DNA from: Bacteroidales bacterium M2
Lineage (GTDB): Bacteria; Bacteroidota; Bacteroidia; Bacteroidales; Muribaculaceae
DNA: 6,410 nt
Direction of reading: 5' to 3'
Assembly (NCBI GenBank): GCA_001689415.1
Contig: LUJM01000057.1
Coordinates: 1 to 6,410 of the forward strand
The notes below the pieces were generated by a model, which saw nothing but the letters and a program-made list of their open reading frames with translations, was not told where the DNA came from and searched no databases. Every line of letters starts with the position of its first letter. Positions within the stretch are counted from its first letter, which is position 1. The position numbers and the translations under genes were made by a program. Below, in pieces: positions 6,380 through 6,410 of this stretch.

Positions 6380-6410
6380 GGGATTATGTAAAAAGGACAG
6401 CAACGATAGG

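Larger units (their letters stand above)
5602..6410. other. Long region without a confident gene
   Basis: These 809 bases hold the candidate promoter of the fused gene, a very AT-rich stretch (26 of 130 G or C in 5641-5770), a GC-richer block (68 of 130 in 5771-5900) and the repeat region. The remaining 31 bases (6380-6410) show nothing recognisable. No tRNA, rRNA, transposase or integrase sequence is visible. A gene beyond the right edge may be served by this region, but its presence and direction cannot be seen. Confidence 0.7.

Overview
The window looks like chromosomal DNA of a Bacteroidota, most likely order Bacteroidales. The reasons are two promoter motifs of the Bacteroidota type (TAnnTTTG, one with a TTG box 20 bases upstream), starts without Shine-Dalgarno sequences, and a fused NagB-like/LmbE protein of a kind known from this order. 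I cannot name a genus.

All three confident genes are on the minus strand. Read in their own direction, the first is a 659-residue two-domain protein (3622-5601) with a sugar-phosphate-isomerase (NagB-like) half and a LmbE/PIG-L deacetylase half. It has a candidate promoter at 5656-5663 and a hairpin terminator at 3522-3559. Next is a two-gene capsule/exopolysaccharide export operon with its own promoter (3415-3445): an outer-membrane Wza-type lipoprotein (2497-3351), then, 3 bases later, a Wzc-type chain-length regulator and tyrosine autokinase (109-2493). The operon ends at a perfect 16-bp hairpin with U-runs (53-92). Wza and Wzc would work together: Wzc in the inner membrane controls polymer length and export through cycles of phosphorylation on its Tyr-rich tail, and Wza forms the outer-membrane exit. 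No glycosyltransferases, flippase or polymerase are visible.

The right-hand 809 bases (5602-6410) have no confident gene. Next to the fused gene is a very AT-rich stretch (about 20% GC over 5641-5770). It changes abruptly to a roughly 52% GC block (5771-5900) holding a doubtful small Cys-rich reading frame and several hairpins. Then comes a layered direct-repeat region: two diverged copies of a 95-bp block offset by 132 bp, followed by three 85-bp tandem units and a partial fourth. All are built on one shared 40-bp core present five times. This array is the least explained part of the window.

The best leads are the repeat array with its neighbouring GC-rich block, the loss of all four canonical catalytic residues in the NagB-like domain while the LmbE metal site is kept, and a cluster of inverted repeats around the start of the wza-like gene.
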